A DNA stretch of 64,000 nucleotides, taken from Streptomyces collinus (GTDB taxonomy: Bacteria > Actinomycetota > Actinomycetes > Streptomycetales > Streptomycetaceae). Numbering within the stretch: position 1 is the stretch's first letter; each line of letters starts with the position of its first letter. The translations under genes were made by a program, and so were the position numbers. Shown piece after piece: positions 50,125-58,677 of this stretch. The stretch spans positions 4,650,001-4,714,000 of the forward strand of contig NZ_CP133771.1 in the NCBI RefSeq assembly GCF_031348265.1, written 5' to 3'. The notes under the pieces are model-generated. The model searched no databases. It worked only from the letters and a program-made list of their open reading frames with translations, and had not been told where the DNA came from.

Positions 50125-51981
50125 ATGGCACGTGCGGTCGGCATCGACCTGGGCACGACTAACTCCGTCGTCAGCGTTCTGGAGGGCGGCGAGCCCACCG
50201 TCATCACCAACGCCGAGGGCGCCAGGACCACGCCGTCCGTCGTCGCCTTCGCCAAGAACGGTGAGGTGCTCGTCGGAGAGGTGGCCAAGCGCCAGGCGGT
50301 CACGAACGTGGACCGGACCATCCGCTCCGTGAAGCGTCACATGGGCACCGACTGGAAGATCGAGCTGGACGGGAAGCCCTTCAACCCGCAGCAGATCAGC
50401 GCCTTCGTGCTCCAGAAGCTCAAGCGGGACGCCGAGTCCTACCTGGGCGAGAAGGTGACCGACGCGGTCATCACCGTCCCGGCGTACTTCAACGACTCCG
50501 AGCGCCAGGCCACGAAGGAGGCCGGTGAGATCGCCGGCCTGAACGTGCTGCGCATCGTCAACGAGCCCACCGCGGCCGCCCTGGCGTACGGCCTCGACAA
50601 GGACGACCAGACGATCCTGGTCTTCGACCTCGGTGGCGGCACCTTCGACGTCTCGCTGCTGGAGATCGGCGACGGCGTCGTCGAGGTGAAGGCCACCAAC
50701 GGTGACAACCACCTCGGTGGTGACGACTGGGACCAGCGCGTCGTCGACTACCTCGTCCAGCAGTTCCAGTCCGGCCACGGCGTGGACCTGGGCAAGGACA
50801 AGATGGCCCTGCAGCGTCTGCGCGAGGCCGCCGAGAAGGCGAAGATCGAGCTGTCCTCGTCCACCGAGACCTCGATCAACCTGCCCTACATCACCGCCTC
50901 CGCCGAGGGCCCCCTGCACCTCGACGAGAAGCTCACCCGCGCCCAGTTCCAGCAGCTGACCGCGGACCTCCTGGAGCGCTGCAAGACGCCGTTCCACAAC
51001 GTCATCAAGGACGCCGGCATCTCCATCAGCGAGATCGACCACGTCGTCCTCGTCGGCGGCTCGACCCGTATGCCCGCCGTCGCCGAGCTCGTCAAGGAGC
51101 TGACCGGCGGCAAGGACGCCAACAAGGGCGTCAACCCGGACGAGGTCGTCGCCATCGGCGCCGCCCTGCAGGCCGGTGTCCTCAAGGGCGAGGTCAAGGA
51201 CGTCCTGCTCCTCGACGTCACCCCGCTGTCCCTCGGCATCGAGACCAAGGGCGGCATCATGACCAAGCTCATCGAGCGGAACACGACGATCCCGACCAAG
51301 CGGTCCGAGATCTTCACCACCGCCGAGGACAACCAGCCCTCCGTGCAGATCCAGGTCTACCAGGGCGAGCGCGAGATCGCGGCGTACAACAAGAAGCTCG
51401 GGATGTTCGAGCTGACCGGTCTGCCGCCGGCGCCCCGCGGCGTCCCGCAGATCGAGGTGTCCTTCGACATCGACGCCAACGGCATCATGCACGTCACGGC
51501 GAAGGACCTCGGCACCGGCAAGGAGCAGAAGATGACCGTCACCGGCGGCTCCTCGCTGCCGAAGGACGAGGTCGACCGCATGCGCCAGGAGGCCGAGCAG
51601 TACGCGGAGGAGGACCACAAGCGCCGCGAGGCCGCCGAGTCCCGCAACCAGGGCGAGCAGCTCGTCTACCAGACCGAGAAGTTCCTCAAGGACAACGAGG
51701 ACAAGGTCCCGGGCGACATCAAGACCGAGGTCGAGGAAGCCGTCGCCGAGCTGAAGGAGAAGCTCAAGGGCGAGGACTCCGCCGAGATCCGCACCGCCAC
51801 CGAGAAGGTCGCGGCCGTCTCGCAGAAGCTCGGCCAGGCCATGTACGCGGACGCGGGTGCGGCCCAGGCCGCCGGTGGTCCCGCCGATGACGCGGGCGCG
51901 GCCGGTGGTGCCAAGTCCGCCGACGACGACGTCGTCGACGCCGAGATCGTCGACGAGGACCGGAAGGACGGTGCCGCGTGA
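50125..51981 (+). CDS. dnaK: Hsp70 chaperone DnaK
   Basis: 618 residues. The ATPase domain begins ARAVGIDLGTTNSVVSVLEG, with phosphate loops IVNEPTAAALAYGLDKDD and VFDLGGGTFDVSLLEIGDG and adenosine site VVLVGGSTRMPAV. The substrate-binding domain runs from LLLDVTPLSLGIETKGG to about 500, followed by a helical lid and an Ala/Gly/Asp-rich tail ending DEDRKDGAA. It folds and refolds proteins with DnaJ and GrpE and acts as co-repressor with HspR. ATG after GGAGGAA. First gene of dnaK-grpE-dnaJ-hspR; overlaps grpE by four bases. Confidence 0.99.
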   Translation: MARAVGIDLGTTNSVVSVLEGGEPTVITNAEGARTTPSVVAFAKNGEVLVGEVAKRQAVTNVDRTIRSVKRHMGTDWKIELDGKPFNPQQISAFVLQKLKRDAESYLGEKVTDAVITVPAYFNDSERQATKEAGEIAGLNVLRIVNEPTAAALAYGLDKDDQTILVFDLGGGTFDVSLLEIGDGVVEVKATNGDNHLGGDDWDQRVVDYLVQQFQSGHGVDLGKDKMALQRLREAAEKAKIELSSSTETSINLPYITASAEGPLHLDEKLTRAQFQQLTADLLERCKTPFHNVIKDAGISISEIDHVVLVGGSTRMPAVAELVKELTGGKDANKGVNPDEVVAIGAALQAGVLKGEVKDVLLLDVTPLSLGIETKGGIMTKLIERNTTIPTKRSEIFTTAEDNQPSVQIQVYQGEREIAAYNKKLGMFELTGLPPAPRGVPQIEVSFDIDANGIMHVTAKDLGTGKEQKMTVTGGSSLPKDEVDRMRQEAEQYAEEDHKRREAAESRNQGEQLVYQTEKFLKDNEDKVPGDIKTEVEEAVAELKEKLKGEDSAEIRTATEKVAAVSQKLGQAMYADAGAAQAAGGPADDAGAAGGAKSADDDVVDAEIVDEDRKDGAA

Positions 51982-52634
51982 CGGAGGAGACCCCGGGCTT
52001 CGACGAGCAGCAGCCCGACGTCCCTTCCGGCGCCACCTCCGAAGACGCCGAGCCGAAGGCCGCCTCCCCCTCCGCGGAGGAGGGGGCGGCCCCGGCCGGG
52101 GACACGGGCCAGGACGCGGCCCTGGTGGCCCAGCTGGACCAGGCCCGCACGGCGCTCGGTGAGCGCACGGCGGACCTCCAGCGCCTCCAGGCCGAGTTCC
52201 AGAACTACCGCCGCCGGGTCGAGCGCGACCGGATCGCGGTCAAGGAGATCGCCATCGCGAACCTCCTGACCGAGCTCCTGCCCGTGCTCGACGACATCGG
52301 CCGCGCGCGCGAACACGGCGAACTCGTCGGCGGCTTCAAGTCCGTCGCCGAATCGCTGGAGAGCACCGCGGCGAAGATGGGCCTGCAGCAGTTCGGCAAG
52401 GAGGGCGAGCCCTTCGACCCGACGATCCACGAAGCCCTGATGCACAGCTACGCACCGGACGTCACCGAGACGACGTGCGTCGCGATCCTGCAGCCCGGGT
52501 ACCGGATCGGCGAGCGCACCATCCGCCCCGCGCGGGTGGCCGTGGCCGAACCCCAGCCGGGGGCGCAGACGGTCAAGGCGGACGAGTCCGCCGACGCCGA
52601 CGACAAGGAGAGCGGTGGCCCGGACGAGGGCTGA
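51978..52634 (+). CDS. grpE: Nucleotide exchange factor GrpE
   Basis: 218 residues. An acidic, disordered N-terminus (about 1-60) is followed by a long coiled coil (TALGERTADLQRLQAEFQNY) and the conserved beta domain including KMGLQQFGKEGEPFDPTIHE, ALMH and VAILQPGYRIGERTIRPARV. It releases ADP from DnaK. GTG start at 51978 overlaps the dnaK stop, giving translational coupling. Slightly long N-terminus, as usual in Streptomyces. Confidence 0.98.
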   Translation: MTEETPGFDEQQPDVPSGATSEDAEPKAASPSAEEGAAPAGDTGQDAALVAQLDQARTALGERTADLQRLQAEFQNYRRRVERDRIAVKEIAIANLLTELLPVLDDIGRAREHGELVGGFKSVAESLESTAAKMGLQQFGKEGEPFDPTIHEALMHSYAPDVTETTCVAILQPGYRIGERTIRPARVAVAEPQPGAQTVKADESADADDKESGGPDEG

Positions 52635-52667
52635 CGTCACAGACGAAGGGAAGGAGGGGCGTCGAGG

Positions 52668-53855
52668 ATGAGCACCAAGGACTTCATCGAGAAGGACTAC
52701 TACAAGGTCCTCGGCGTCCCCAAGGACGCCACCGAGGCCGAGATCAAGAAGGCCTACCGGAAGCTCGCCCGCGAGTTCCATCCGGACGCCAACAAGGGCA
52801 ACGCCAAGGCGGAGGAGCGCTTCAAGGAGATCTCCGAGGCCAACGACATCCTCGGCGACCCCAAGAAGCGCAAGGAGTACGACGACGCGCGCGCCCTCTT
52901 CGGCAACGGCGGCTTCCGCCCGGGGCCGGGCGGCGCGGGCGGCTCCTTCAACTTCGACCTGGGCGACCTCTTCGGAGGCGGCGCCCAGGGCGGCGGCCAG
53001 GGAGCCGGCGGCTTCGGCGGCGGACTCGGTGACGTTTTCGGGGGCCTGTTCAACCGCGGTGGCGCGGGCGGGCCGGGGACGCGTACGCACCCCCGGCGCG
53101 GCCAGGACATCGAGTCCGAGGTCACGCTCAGCTTCACCGAGGCGATCGAGGGCGCGACCGTCCCGCTGCGGATGTCGTCGCAGTCCCCCTGCAAGGCCTG
53201 TTCCGGCACCGGCGACAAGAACGGCACACCCCGCGTGTGCCCGACCTGCGTCGGCACCGGGCAGGTCGCCCGGGGCAGCGGCGGCGGCTTCTCCCTCACC
53301 GACCCCTGCCCGGACTGCAAGGGCCGCGGCCTGATCGCGGAGCACGCCTGCGAGGTCTGCAAGGGCAGCGGCCGGGCCAAGTCCTCCCGGACCATGCAGG
53401 TGCGCATCCCCGCGGGCGTCAGCGACGGCCAGCGGATCCGGCTGCGCGGCAAGGGCGCGCCGGGCGAGCGCGGCGGCCCGGCGGGCGATCTGTACGTCGT
53501 CGTGCACGTCGACACCCACCCGGTGTTCGGCCGCAAGGACGACAACCTCACCGTCACCGTCCCGGTCACGTTCACCGAGGCGGCCCTCGGCGGCGAGGTG
53601 CGGGTGCCGACGCTCGGCGGCCCGCCCGTCACGCTGAAGCTGCCCCCCGGCACGCCCAACGGCCGCACCATGCGCGCCCGGGGCAAGGGCGCGGTCCGCA
53701 AGGACGGCACCCGCGGCGACCTCCTGGTCACCGTCGAGGTGAGTGTTCCGAAGGACCTGGCGGGGAAGGCTCGTGACGCACTCGAGGCGTATCGCGAGGC
53801 GACCGCGGGTGAGGACCCGCGGGCGGATCTGTTCCAGGCCGCGAAGGGAGCATGA
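52668..53855 (+). CDS. dnaJ: Co-chaperone DnaJ
   Basis: 395 residues. The J domain (1-75) has KDYYKVLGVPKDATEAEIKK-like sequence and the HPD motif in FHPDANKG. A Gly/Phe-rich linker (about 80-150) follows, then four zinc-finger repeats CKACSGTG, CPTCVGTG, CPDCKGRG and CEVCKGSG, and C-terminal substrate-binding barrels. It stimulates DnaK ATPase and delivers substrates. GGAAGGAGG ahead of the ATG. Overlaps hspR by four bases. The extended Gly-rich region (GGGAQGGGQGAGGFGGG) is typical of the actinomycete operon-borne DnaJ1. Confidence 0.98.
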   Translation: MSTKDFIEKDYYKVLGVPKDATEAEIKKAYRKLAREFHPDANKGNAKAEERFKEISEANDILGDPKKRKEYDDARALFGNGGFRPGPGGAGGSFNFDLGDLFGGGAQGGGQGAGGFGGGLGDVFGGLFNRGGAGGPGTRTHPRRGQDIESEVTLSFTEAIEGATVPLRMSSQSPCKACSGTGDKNGTPRVCPTCVGTGQVARGSGGGFSLTDPCPDCKGRGLIAEHACEVCKGSGRAKSSRTMQVRIPAGVSDGQRIRLRGKGAPGERGGPAGDLYVVVHVDTHPVFGRKDDNLTVTVPVTFTEAALGGEVRVPTLGGPPVTLKLPPGTPNGRTMRARGKGAVRKDGTRGDLLVTVEVSVPKDLAGKARDALEAYREATAGEDPRADLFQAAKGA

Positions 53856-54310
53856 GTCAGATGGACGGTCGTCGACGCAACCCGTATGAACTGACCGAGG
53901 AGACCCCGGTCTACGTCATCTCGGTGGCGGCCCAGCTGTCCGGCCTGCACCCGCAGACCCTGCGCCAGTACGACCGCCTGGGCCTGGTCTCTCCGGACCG
54001 CACCGCGGGCCGGGGGCGGCGCTACTCGGCCCGTGACATCGAACTGCTGCGCACCGTCCAGCAGTTGTCGCAGGACGAGGGCATCAACCTGGCCGGTATC
54101 AAGCGCATCATCGAACTGGAGAACCAGGTCGCCGCGCTCCAGGCCCGGGTGGCCGAGATGCAGGACGCGCTCGACGGCGCGGCGGCGGCCATGCGCCAGC
54201 GCGAGGCGGCGGTGCACGCGTCGTACCGCCGTGACCTGGTGCCGTACCAGGAGGTGCAGCAGACCAGCGCGCTGGTGGTGTGGCGGCCCAAGCGGCAGCA
54301 GTCCGACTGA
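53852..54310 (+). CDS. hspR: Heat-shock repressor HspR (MerR family)
   Basis: 152 residues. The MerR-type winged HTH has PVYVISVAAQLSGLHPQTLR, QYDRLGLVSPDRTAGRGRRY and SARDIELLRTVQQLSQDEGI, followed by a coiled coil (LENQVAALQARVAEMQDAL) for dimerisation and a short tail ending RPKRQQSD. Known in Streptomyces to repress the dnaK operon, clpB and lon by binding HAIR sequences with DnaK as co-repressor. HAIR sites lie at 50085 and 59257 in this window. Translationally coupled to dnaJ; a terminator follows. Confidence 0.98.
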   Translation: MSQMDGRRRNPYELTEETPVYVISVAAQLSGLHPQTLRQYDRLGLVSPDRTAGRGRRYSARDIELLRTVQQLSQDEGINLAGIKRIIELENQVAALQARVAEMQDALDGAAAAMRQREAAVHASYRRDLVPYQEVQQTSALVVWRPKRQQSD

Positions 54311-54327
54311 CGCGCGTACGCACGGGG

Positions 54328-54355
54328 AAGGGCCGGGAGTTGACTCCCGGCCCTT
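54328..54355 (+). terminator. Terminator of the dnaK-grpE-dnaJ-hspR operon
   Basis: A 13-bp perfect stem AAGGGCCGGGAGT / ACTCCCGGCCCTT, two-base loop TG, followed by TT, 17 bases past the hspR stop. A strong intrinsic terminator. Confidence 0.9.
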
Positions 54356-54588
54356 TTCGTCTGTTTGGTGCACCTTGCCCCGGTTTCGCTGGGCCTCCCG
54401 TGGATGACCGCGTGGTGCGCGCCACTTGAAGGTGATTCCGCAGAGTCTTCACAACTGCTGCGGAGCGTGGTGTTGTCATCTCGTTAAGTGGTTCCGCTTG
54501 ACGCTGAGGGCGCGTCCGCGTTGGCTTTTCAGTCACATGGGCACCAAAGCTGCGCCCACGTCCGAAACACACGCGAAGTGAGCCCCGC

Positions 54589-55695
54589 ATGCGTCGTATC
54601 GCCATATCCGTGGCAGCCGCCACGATCTCCGTCACGCTCGCCGGCTGCGGCGTGCTCAATGCGACGGGGAGCAGTGACGACGCGAGCCCGGCGAAGGGCA
54701 ACGACATCACCGTCGGTCTGCTGCTGCCGGAGAAGGCCAACACGCGCTACGAGAACTTCGACTACCCGATCATCAAGACGAAGGTCGAGTCGCTCACCAA
54801 CGACAAGGGACGCGTCGAGTACGCCAACGCCGAGGCGAGCGCGGACAAGCAGGCGAGCCAGATGCAGCAGATGATCGACGACCGGGTCGACGTGATCCTG
54901 CTGGACGCCGTGGACTCCAAAGCCATCGCGAGCGGCGTGAAGAAGGCGAAGGAGGCCGGTATTCCGGTCATCGCCTACGACCGGCTGGCCGAGGGCCCGA
55001 TCGACGCGTACATCTCCTTCGACAACGAGCTGGTCGGCGAGGTCCAGGGCCGCTCCCTGCTGGAGGCCATCGGCGAGAAGGCGAGCCTCTCCGACAAGAT
55101 CGTCATGATGAACGGCTCGTCGACGGACCCGAACGCCAAGCAGTTCAAGGCGGGGGCCATGTCCGAGCTGAACGGCAAGGTGGCGATCGCCAAGTCCTTC
55201 GACACCAAGGACTGGAAGCCGGAGAACGCCGAGGCCAACATGGCCGACGCGATCCGGCAGATCGGCAAGGGCAACATCGCTGCGGTGTACTCCGCCAACG
55301 ACGGCATGGCGGGCGGCATTCTCAAGGCGCTCAAGGCCGCGGGCGTGACCGAGGTGCCGCCGATCACCGGGCAGGACGCGGAGCTGCCGGCGGTGCAGCG
55401 GATCATCAGCGGCGAGCAGTACATGAGCGTGTACAAGTCCTACCCGCAGGAGGCGGAGAACGCCGCGGAGATGGCGGTCGCCAAGGTCCAGGGCCGCGAC
55501 ATCCAGTTCGCCGCCCTCACCCGCGACAAGGTCGACAGCCCCACGCACAAGGCCATCCCGGCCCAGCTCGTGCCCGTGGTCGCGCTCACCAAGGAGAACA
55601 TCAAGGACACGGTGGTCGCGGACGACATCTACAAGCTGTCGGACATCTGCACGGCCGAGTACAAGGCGGCGTGCCGGGCCATCGGCCTGAAGTAG
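54589..55695 (+). CDS. Sugar-binding lipoprotein (periplasmic-binding type I, XylF-like)
   Basis: 368 residues. Lipoprotein signal RIAISVAAATISVTLAGCG with lipobox LAGC. The type I periplasmic-binding fold resembles the xylose-binding XylF group: VGLLLPEKANTRYENFDYPI, DVILLDAVDSKAIASGVKKA, PVIAYDRLAEGPIDAYISFD and YSANDGMAGGILKALKAAG. Two Cys near the C-terminus (DICTAEYKAACRA) probably form a disulfide. Normally the receptor of an ABC importer, but no permease or ATPase gene is nearby, so it must share a transporter encoded elsewhere or act as a sensor. Probably monocistronic. Confidence 0.92.
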   Translation: MRRIAISVAAATISVTLAGCGVLNATGSSDDASPAKGNDITVGLLLPEKANTRYENFDYPIIKTKVESLTNDKGRVEYANAEASADKQASQMQQMIDDRVDVILLDAVDSKAIASGVKKAKEAGIPVIAYDRLAEGPIDAYISFDNELVGEVQGRSLLEAIGEKASLSDKIVMMNGSSTDPNAKQFKAGAMSELNGKVAIAKSFDTKDWKPENAEANMADAIRQIGKGNIAAVYSANDGMAGGILKALKAAGVTEVPPITGQDAELPAVQRIISGEQYMSVYKSYPQEAENAAEMAVAKVQGRDIQFAALTRDKVDSPTHKAIPAQLVPVVALTKENIKDTVVADDIYKLSDICTAEYKAACRAIGLK

Positions 55696-55895
55696 CAGCG
55701 CCCCCGGCGCGCACCGGGCCGGGCTCACCCACCCCCCTGCCGGGCTGCCGCGACAGGACCCTCCGAGGCCCGGAGATACCGGTGCGTACCGGTGGATTCC
55801 GGTGGCCGCCGCGCGGGGAGCCGTGTTGCGGAGCACGTCCCGTCCGCGCATAGTTGCGCTGCGGAAAGACGGCGAAACCGGGGGTGGGATGGGCG

Positions 55896-56939
55896 ATGGC
55901 CGGGCACGGGGCGGATGAGCATCCCCATGGTGCCGACCGGCTGTGCGAGACCGGGGACCGCGTGTACTCCCGGGCCGTACGGCGCGGCCGGGTGCCGCGC
56001 CGGGACGCGGATCCGGTGCCCTGCCTGCTGGAACTCGCCCTGCTGCACCCGGACCCCGACGACATGGACTGGCTTTTGCCGACCTCCCCGCAGGAGGTCA
56101 TGACCCGGCTGCTGCGCGGGATGCACGACGAGGTCAGCGCGAGCCAGCGGCGGGTGGGTTCGGCCGTCGCGGCCGTCGAGTGGTACGCCGGACTGGGCCG
56201 CCAGGTGAGGCCGGCCGCGCCGACGGCTGAGGGCCCCGCGATCCGGGTCCTGGACGGACTCGCCCGGATCCAGGCCGCGATGGACGAGGCGACCCAGGCG
56301 TGCACCACCGAGGTGCTCACGGTCCAGCCCGGCGGCATCCGCCGCGAGGCGGAGCTCTCCGAGGGGCTGCACCGGGCGCTGGCGCTGCGCGGCCGGGGCG
56401 TGCGGATGCGGGACCTGTACACGCATGTCGCCCGGCACGGGCAGGGGCTGCTGACCTATCTGGAGCTGATGGGCGACGCGGTGGAGGCGCGCACGCTGGA
56501 CGAGGTGATCGACCGGCTGATCCTCTTCGACCGGACGGTGGCGTTCATCCCCGCCAACACCGACCGCACGATGGCCCTTGAGCTACGGCATCCGGCGATC
56601 GTCGAGTACCTCGTCACGGTCTTCGACCGGCTCTGGCGTCTCGCCATCCCCCTCAAGGCCCCGCTCCCCGACACCGGCATCGAGGGCATCTCCCACCGGG
56701 AGCAGTCGATCGCCGCGCTGCTGGCGGAAGGGCACCAGGACGCCGTCATCGCGGAACGGCTGGGCATAAGCGTCCGGACGTGCCGGGCACACATCGCGCG
56801 TCTCTCGGAGACGCTGGGGGCGGCGAGCCGTACGCAACTCGGCGTACGCATCGCCCAGGCCGGCCTCGACGGCCCGCCCCCCTCGGCCGCCTCCCCGACC
56901 CTCAGCGTCCCTGATCAGGGATCCCGGACCGCCCGATGA
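55896..56939 (+). CDS. LuxR-type HTH regulator, paralogue 1 (no receiver domain)
   Basis: About 347 residues from ATG 55896 (an in-frame start at 55854 is possible). An N-terminal part with a conserved CLLELALLHPDPDDMDWLLP motif is followed by a helix with coiled-coil character and a PLD/TrmB-like effector domain: TEVLTVQPGG, LALRGRGVRMRDLYTHVARH and EVIDRLILFDRTVAFIPANT. The C-terminal LuxR HTH has IAALLAEGHQDAVIAERLGI and SVRTCRAHIARLSETLGAAS. There is no phospho-acceptor Asp, so it probably senses a ligand rather than a phosphate. Its paralogue at 56969 is convergent, with only 29 bp between their stop codons. Confidence 0.85.
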   Translation: MAGHGADEHPHGADRLCETGDRVYSRAVRRGRVPRRDADPVPCLLELALLHPDPDDMDWLLPTSPQEVMTRLLRGMHDEVSASQRRVGSAVAAVEWYAGLGRQVRPAAPTAEGPAIRVLDGLARIQAAMDEATQACTTEVLTVQPGGIRREAELSEGLHRALALRGRGVRMRDLYTHVARHGQGLLTYLELMGDAVEARTLDEVIDRLILFDRTVAFIPANTDRTMALELRHPAIVEYLVTVFDRLWRLAIPLKAPLPDTGIEGISHREQSIAALLAEGHQDAVIAERLGISVRTCRAHIARLSETLGAASRTQLGVRIAQAGLDGPPPSAASPTLSVPDQGSRTAR

Positions 56940-56968
56940 GATACCCGAGCTGAGTCCCGCCCCTGAGA

Positions 56969-57928
56969 TCAACCGGCGGCTCCTTCGTCGTCCTGCTTCA
57001 GGATGCCGGACTGGGCGATGAGGTACCCCAGTTGGGCACGGCTGCCGCTGCCGAGGGCGGACGCCAGCTTGGCTATGTGGGCCCGGCAGGTGCGCACGTT
57101 CATGCCGAGGCGCCGGGCGATGGCCTCGTCGACGTGTCCCTCGACCAGGAGCTTCGCTATGGAGTACTGGATCTCCGTGATGCCGTCGCGGGCGGTCTCG
57201 TACGGTGTGCCGGTGCTGAGCGGAACCGACCGGTCCCACAGGTACTCGAAGAGCTTGATGAGGTAGCGGACCAGACCGGGGTGGCGCAGTTCCAGGGCGA
57301 CTTGCTGATCGTCGCGGGCGGGGATGAAGGCGACGGACTCGTCGCAGATGATCAGGCGCTCGACGAGTTCGTCGATGGTGCGGTACTCCGCCTTGCCGTT
57401 GGAGAGCTGGGCGGCGTAGGCCAGCTGCTCGGGGTTGTAGCGGGCGGTGTGCTGGTACAGGGTGCGGATGCGCACACCGCGTTCGATCAGCGGCCGGTCG
57501 CGCTCCAGGCCGAGCAGGAGGCTGCGTTCGGACATCCGGTCGGTGGGCTGGACGGTGAGCATCTCCGTCTGGCATTGCAGAGTGGCCATGTTGAGCGCGG
57601 CGTTGATTCGTTCGCCGCCTTCCAGCACAGTGATGGCGTCACTCGTGGCGGCCAGCTGGGTGCCGAGGGCCATGAACGGCTCGAAGGTCTCGGCGAGGCC
57701 GGTCGCCAGGCGCCGGCGGTCGGCTATCTCCTGCTCCAGCGGGTTGAGCTGCCGGGACAGGGCGACCGCGGGGGGCACCGGCCGCAGCCAGCTCGGGTCG
57801 TCCGGGTCGGGGTGGAGCAGGGCGAACTCCATCAGGCACGGAGCGGGCGCCACGTCCTCGCGTGCGATGCGTCCGGCGCGCAGTGCGGCGGCATACAGAC
57901 GGCCGCCCTCGTCGCACCACTGGGTCAT
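56969..57928 (-). CDS. LuxR-type HTH regulator, paralogue 2, divergent from a small peptide gene
   Basis: 319 residues from the ATG at 57928, with the same architecture as paralogue 1: CLMEFALLHPDPDDPSWLRP, TEMLTVQPTDRMSE, RPLIERGVRIRTLYQHTARY, ELVERLIICDESVAFIPARD and the LuxR HTH AKLLVEGHVDEAIARRLGMN / VRTCRAHIAKLASALGSG. No receiver domain. It is divergently transcribed from the small secreted peptide at 58081 across a 152-bp gap, which suggests that it regulates, and may sense, that peptide. Confidence 0.85.
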   Translation of the reverse strand: MTQWCDEGGRLYAAALRAGRIAREDVAPAPCLMEFALLHPDPDDPSWLRPVPPAVALSRQLNPLEQEIADRRRLATGLAETFEPFMALGTQLAATSDAITVLEGGERINAALNMATLQCQTEMLTVQPTDRMSERSLLLGLERDRPLIERGVRIRTLYQHTARYNPEQLAYAAQLSNGKAEYRTIDELVERLIICDESVAFIPARDDQQVALELRHPGLVRYLIKLFEYLWDRSVPLSTGTPYETARDGITEIQYSIAKLLVEGHVDEAIARRLGMNVRTCRAHIAKLASALGSGSRAQLGYLIAQSGILKQDDEGAAG

Positions 57929-58080
57929 CGCATGGGGATGTGTCTCCTTAGTCCGATTCGATGTCAAATCTCCACCCCCCAGGGTCCTGAACATGCAGGA
58001 ACATGATGCATCGATTGTGTGGCCATGACGTGCCCGAATGAGCCATCGTCGTACTCGACGGGGGAAAAGGGGACCTTCAA
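57929..58080. promoter_or_regulatory. Divergent promoter region of the regulator and peptide genes
   Basis: 152 bp containing AT-richer sequence (around 57950-58020) than the surrounding genes. ATGCAGGAACATGATGCATC at 57992-58011 contains the partial inverted repeat GATGCATC. No confident -10/-35 assignment. Confidence 0.45.
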
Positions 58081-58296
58081 GTGAGGACGAAGCCGACTAT
58101 GCGTAACAGAATGCTTCGCTCGGTGCTTGTCGCCGCCTTCTCCGCCGTTGTAGCCCTTGGTGCGCTGAGTGGCTTCTCCGATGTGAAGGACGAGGTTCGG
58201 GCGAACAGCAGCTGGCCGTCCGTCGCCGTGAACAGCACTCACGGAGCGGAGAACAGCAGCTGGCCGAGCTCCGGGGCAGCCGGATCCGGGAGCTGA
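58081..58296 (+). CDS. Small secreted peptide with duplicated NSSWPS motif
   Basis: 71 residues from GTG 58081, or 65 from ATG 58099. A basic start (MRNRMLR) and hydrophobic core (SVLVAAFSAVVALGALSGF) make a signal peptide or single membrane span. The remaining 35 residues contain ANSSWPS and ENSSWPS 16 residues apart, encoded by a repeated 16-bp sequence (58203-58218 and 58251-58266), then a Ser/Gly tail. No Cys. Repeated short motifs behind a signal peptide are typical of processed peptide pheromones. Two bases separate it from the next gene, so they are co-translated. Divergent from a LuxR-type regulator. Confidence 0.75.
   Translation: MRTKPTMRNRMLRSVLVAAFSAVVALGALSGFSDVKDEVRANSSWPSVAVNSTHGAENSSWPSSGAAGSGS
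58203..58266. repeat. Duplicated 16-bp unit encoding NSSWP
   Basis: GAACAGCAGCTGGCCG at 58203-58218 and 58251-58266, 48 bp apart and in frame. It gives the two NSSWP motifs of the secreted peptide with identical codons, indicating a recent or selected duplication. Confidence 0.85.
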
Positions 58297-58298
58297 CC

Positions 58299-58634
58299 GT
58301 GACCACTCCACCCGACGACCGCTCCTTCCGACGCGAGATGGCCACCGCCTACCGCTCCGGCTGGCACTTCATCGACCTGGTCACCGCCATCCCCCACAGC
58401 GGCGACTCGTTGATGGTGACCGTGTTCGGCGAGCCGGTGGTCGTCACGCGCGACGAGGACGAGGACGTACGGGCTTACCGGTGTCTGCGGCGGCCTCGGG
58501 GGGCGCCGCAGCCGGTGCGGTGCGCCGTACGGTACGGAATGATCTTTGTGAACCTGGACCAAAGGGACCACCAGCAGGTGGAGGCCGACTCCCCTGCCCC
58601 GAGGACCATCTCTGCCACCCCCCGCAGTGCCTGA
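58299..58634 (+). CDS. Degenerate Rieske-fold protein lacking the cluster loop
   Basis: 111 residues, GTG start two bases after the peptide stop. The middle matches the N-terminal part of Rieske oxygenase alpha subunits: SGWHFIDLVTAIPHSGDSLM, VTVFGEPVVVTRDEDEDVRA, then CLRRPRGAPQPV and RYGMIFVNLDQ. In true Rieske domains CxH and CPYHGW segments of about 40-60 residues separate these blocks. Here that stretch is missing and the His ligands are absent, so no 2Fe-2S cluster should bind. It may be a binding or regulatory derivative used with the peptide. Confidence 0.7.
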   Translation: MTTPPDDRSFRREMATAYRSGWHFIDLVTAIPHSGDSLMVTVFGEPVVVTRDEDEDVRAYRCLRRPRGAPQPVRCAVRYGMIFVNLDQRDHQQVEADSPAPRTISATPRSA

Positions 58635-58677
58635 CGCGATTCCCCCGTCGTAACAGATCGCTCAGGTGCTTCCCCCC

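Noticed and set aside
50119..51618. 499-codon open frame antisense to dnaK
   Set aside because: It is a high-GC shadow of a highly conserved gene: no ribosome-binding site and an Asp/Val/Gly-biased product with no domain.
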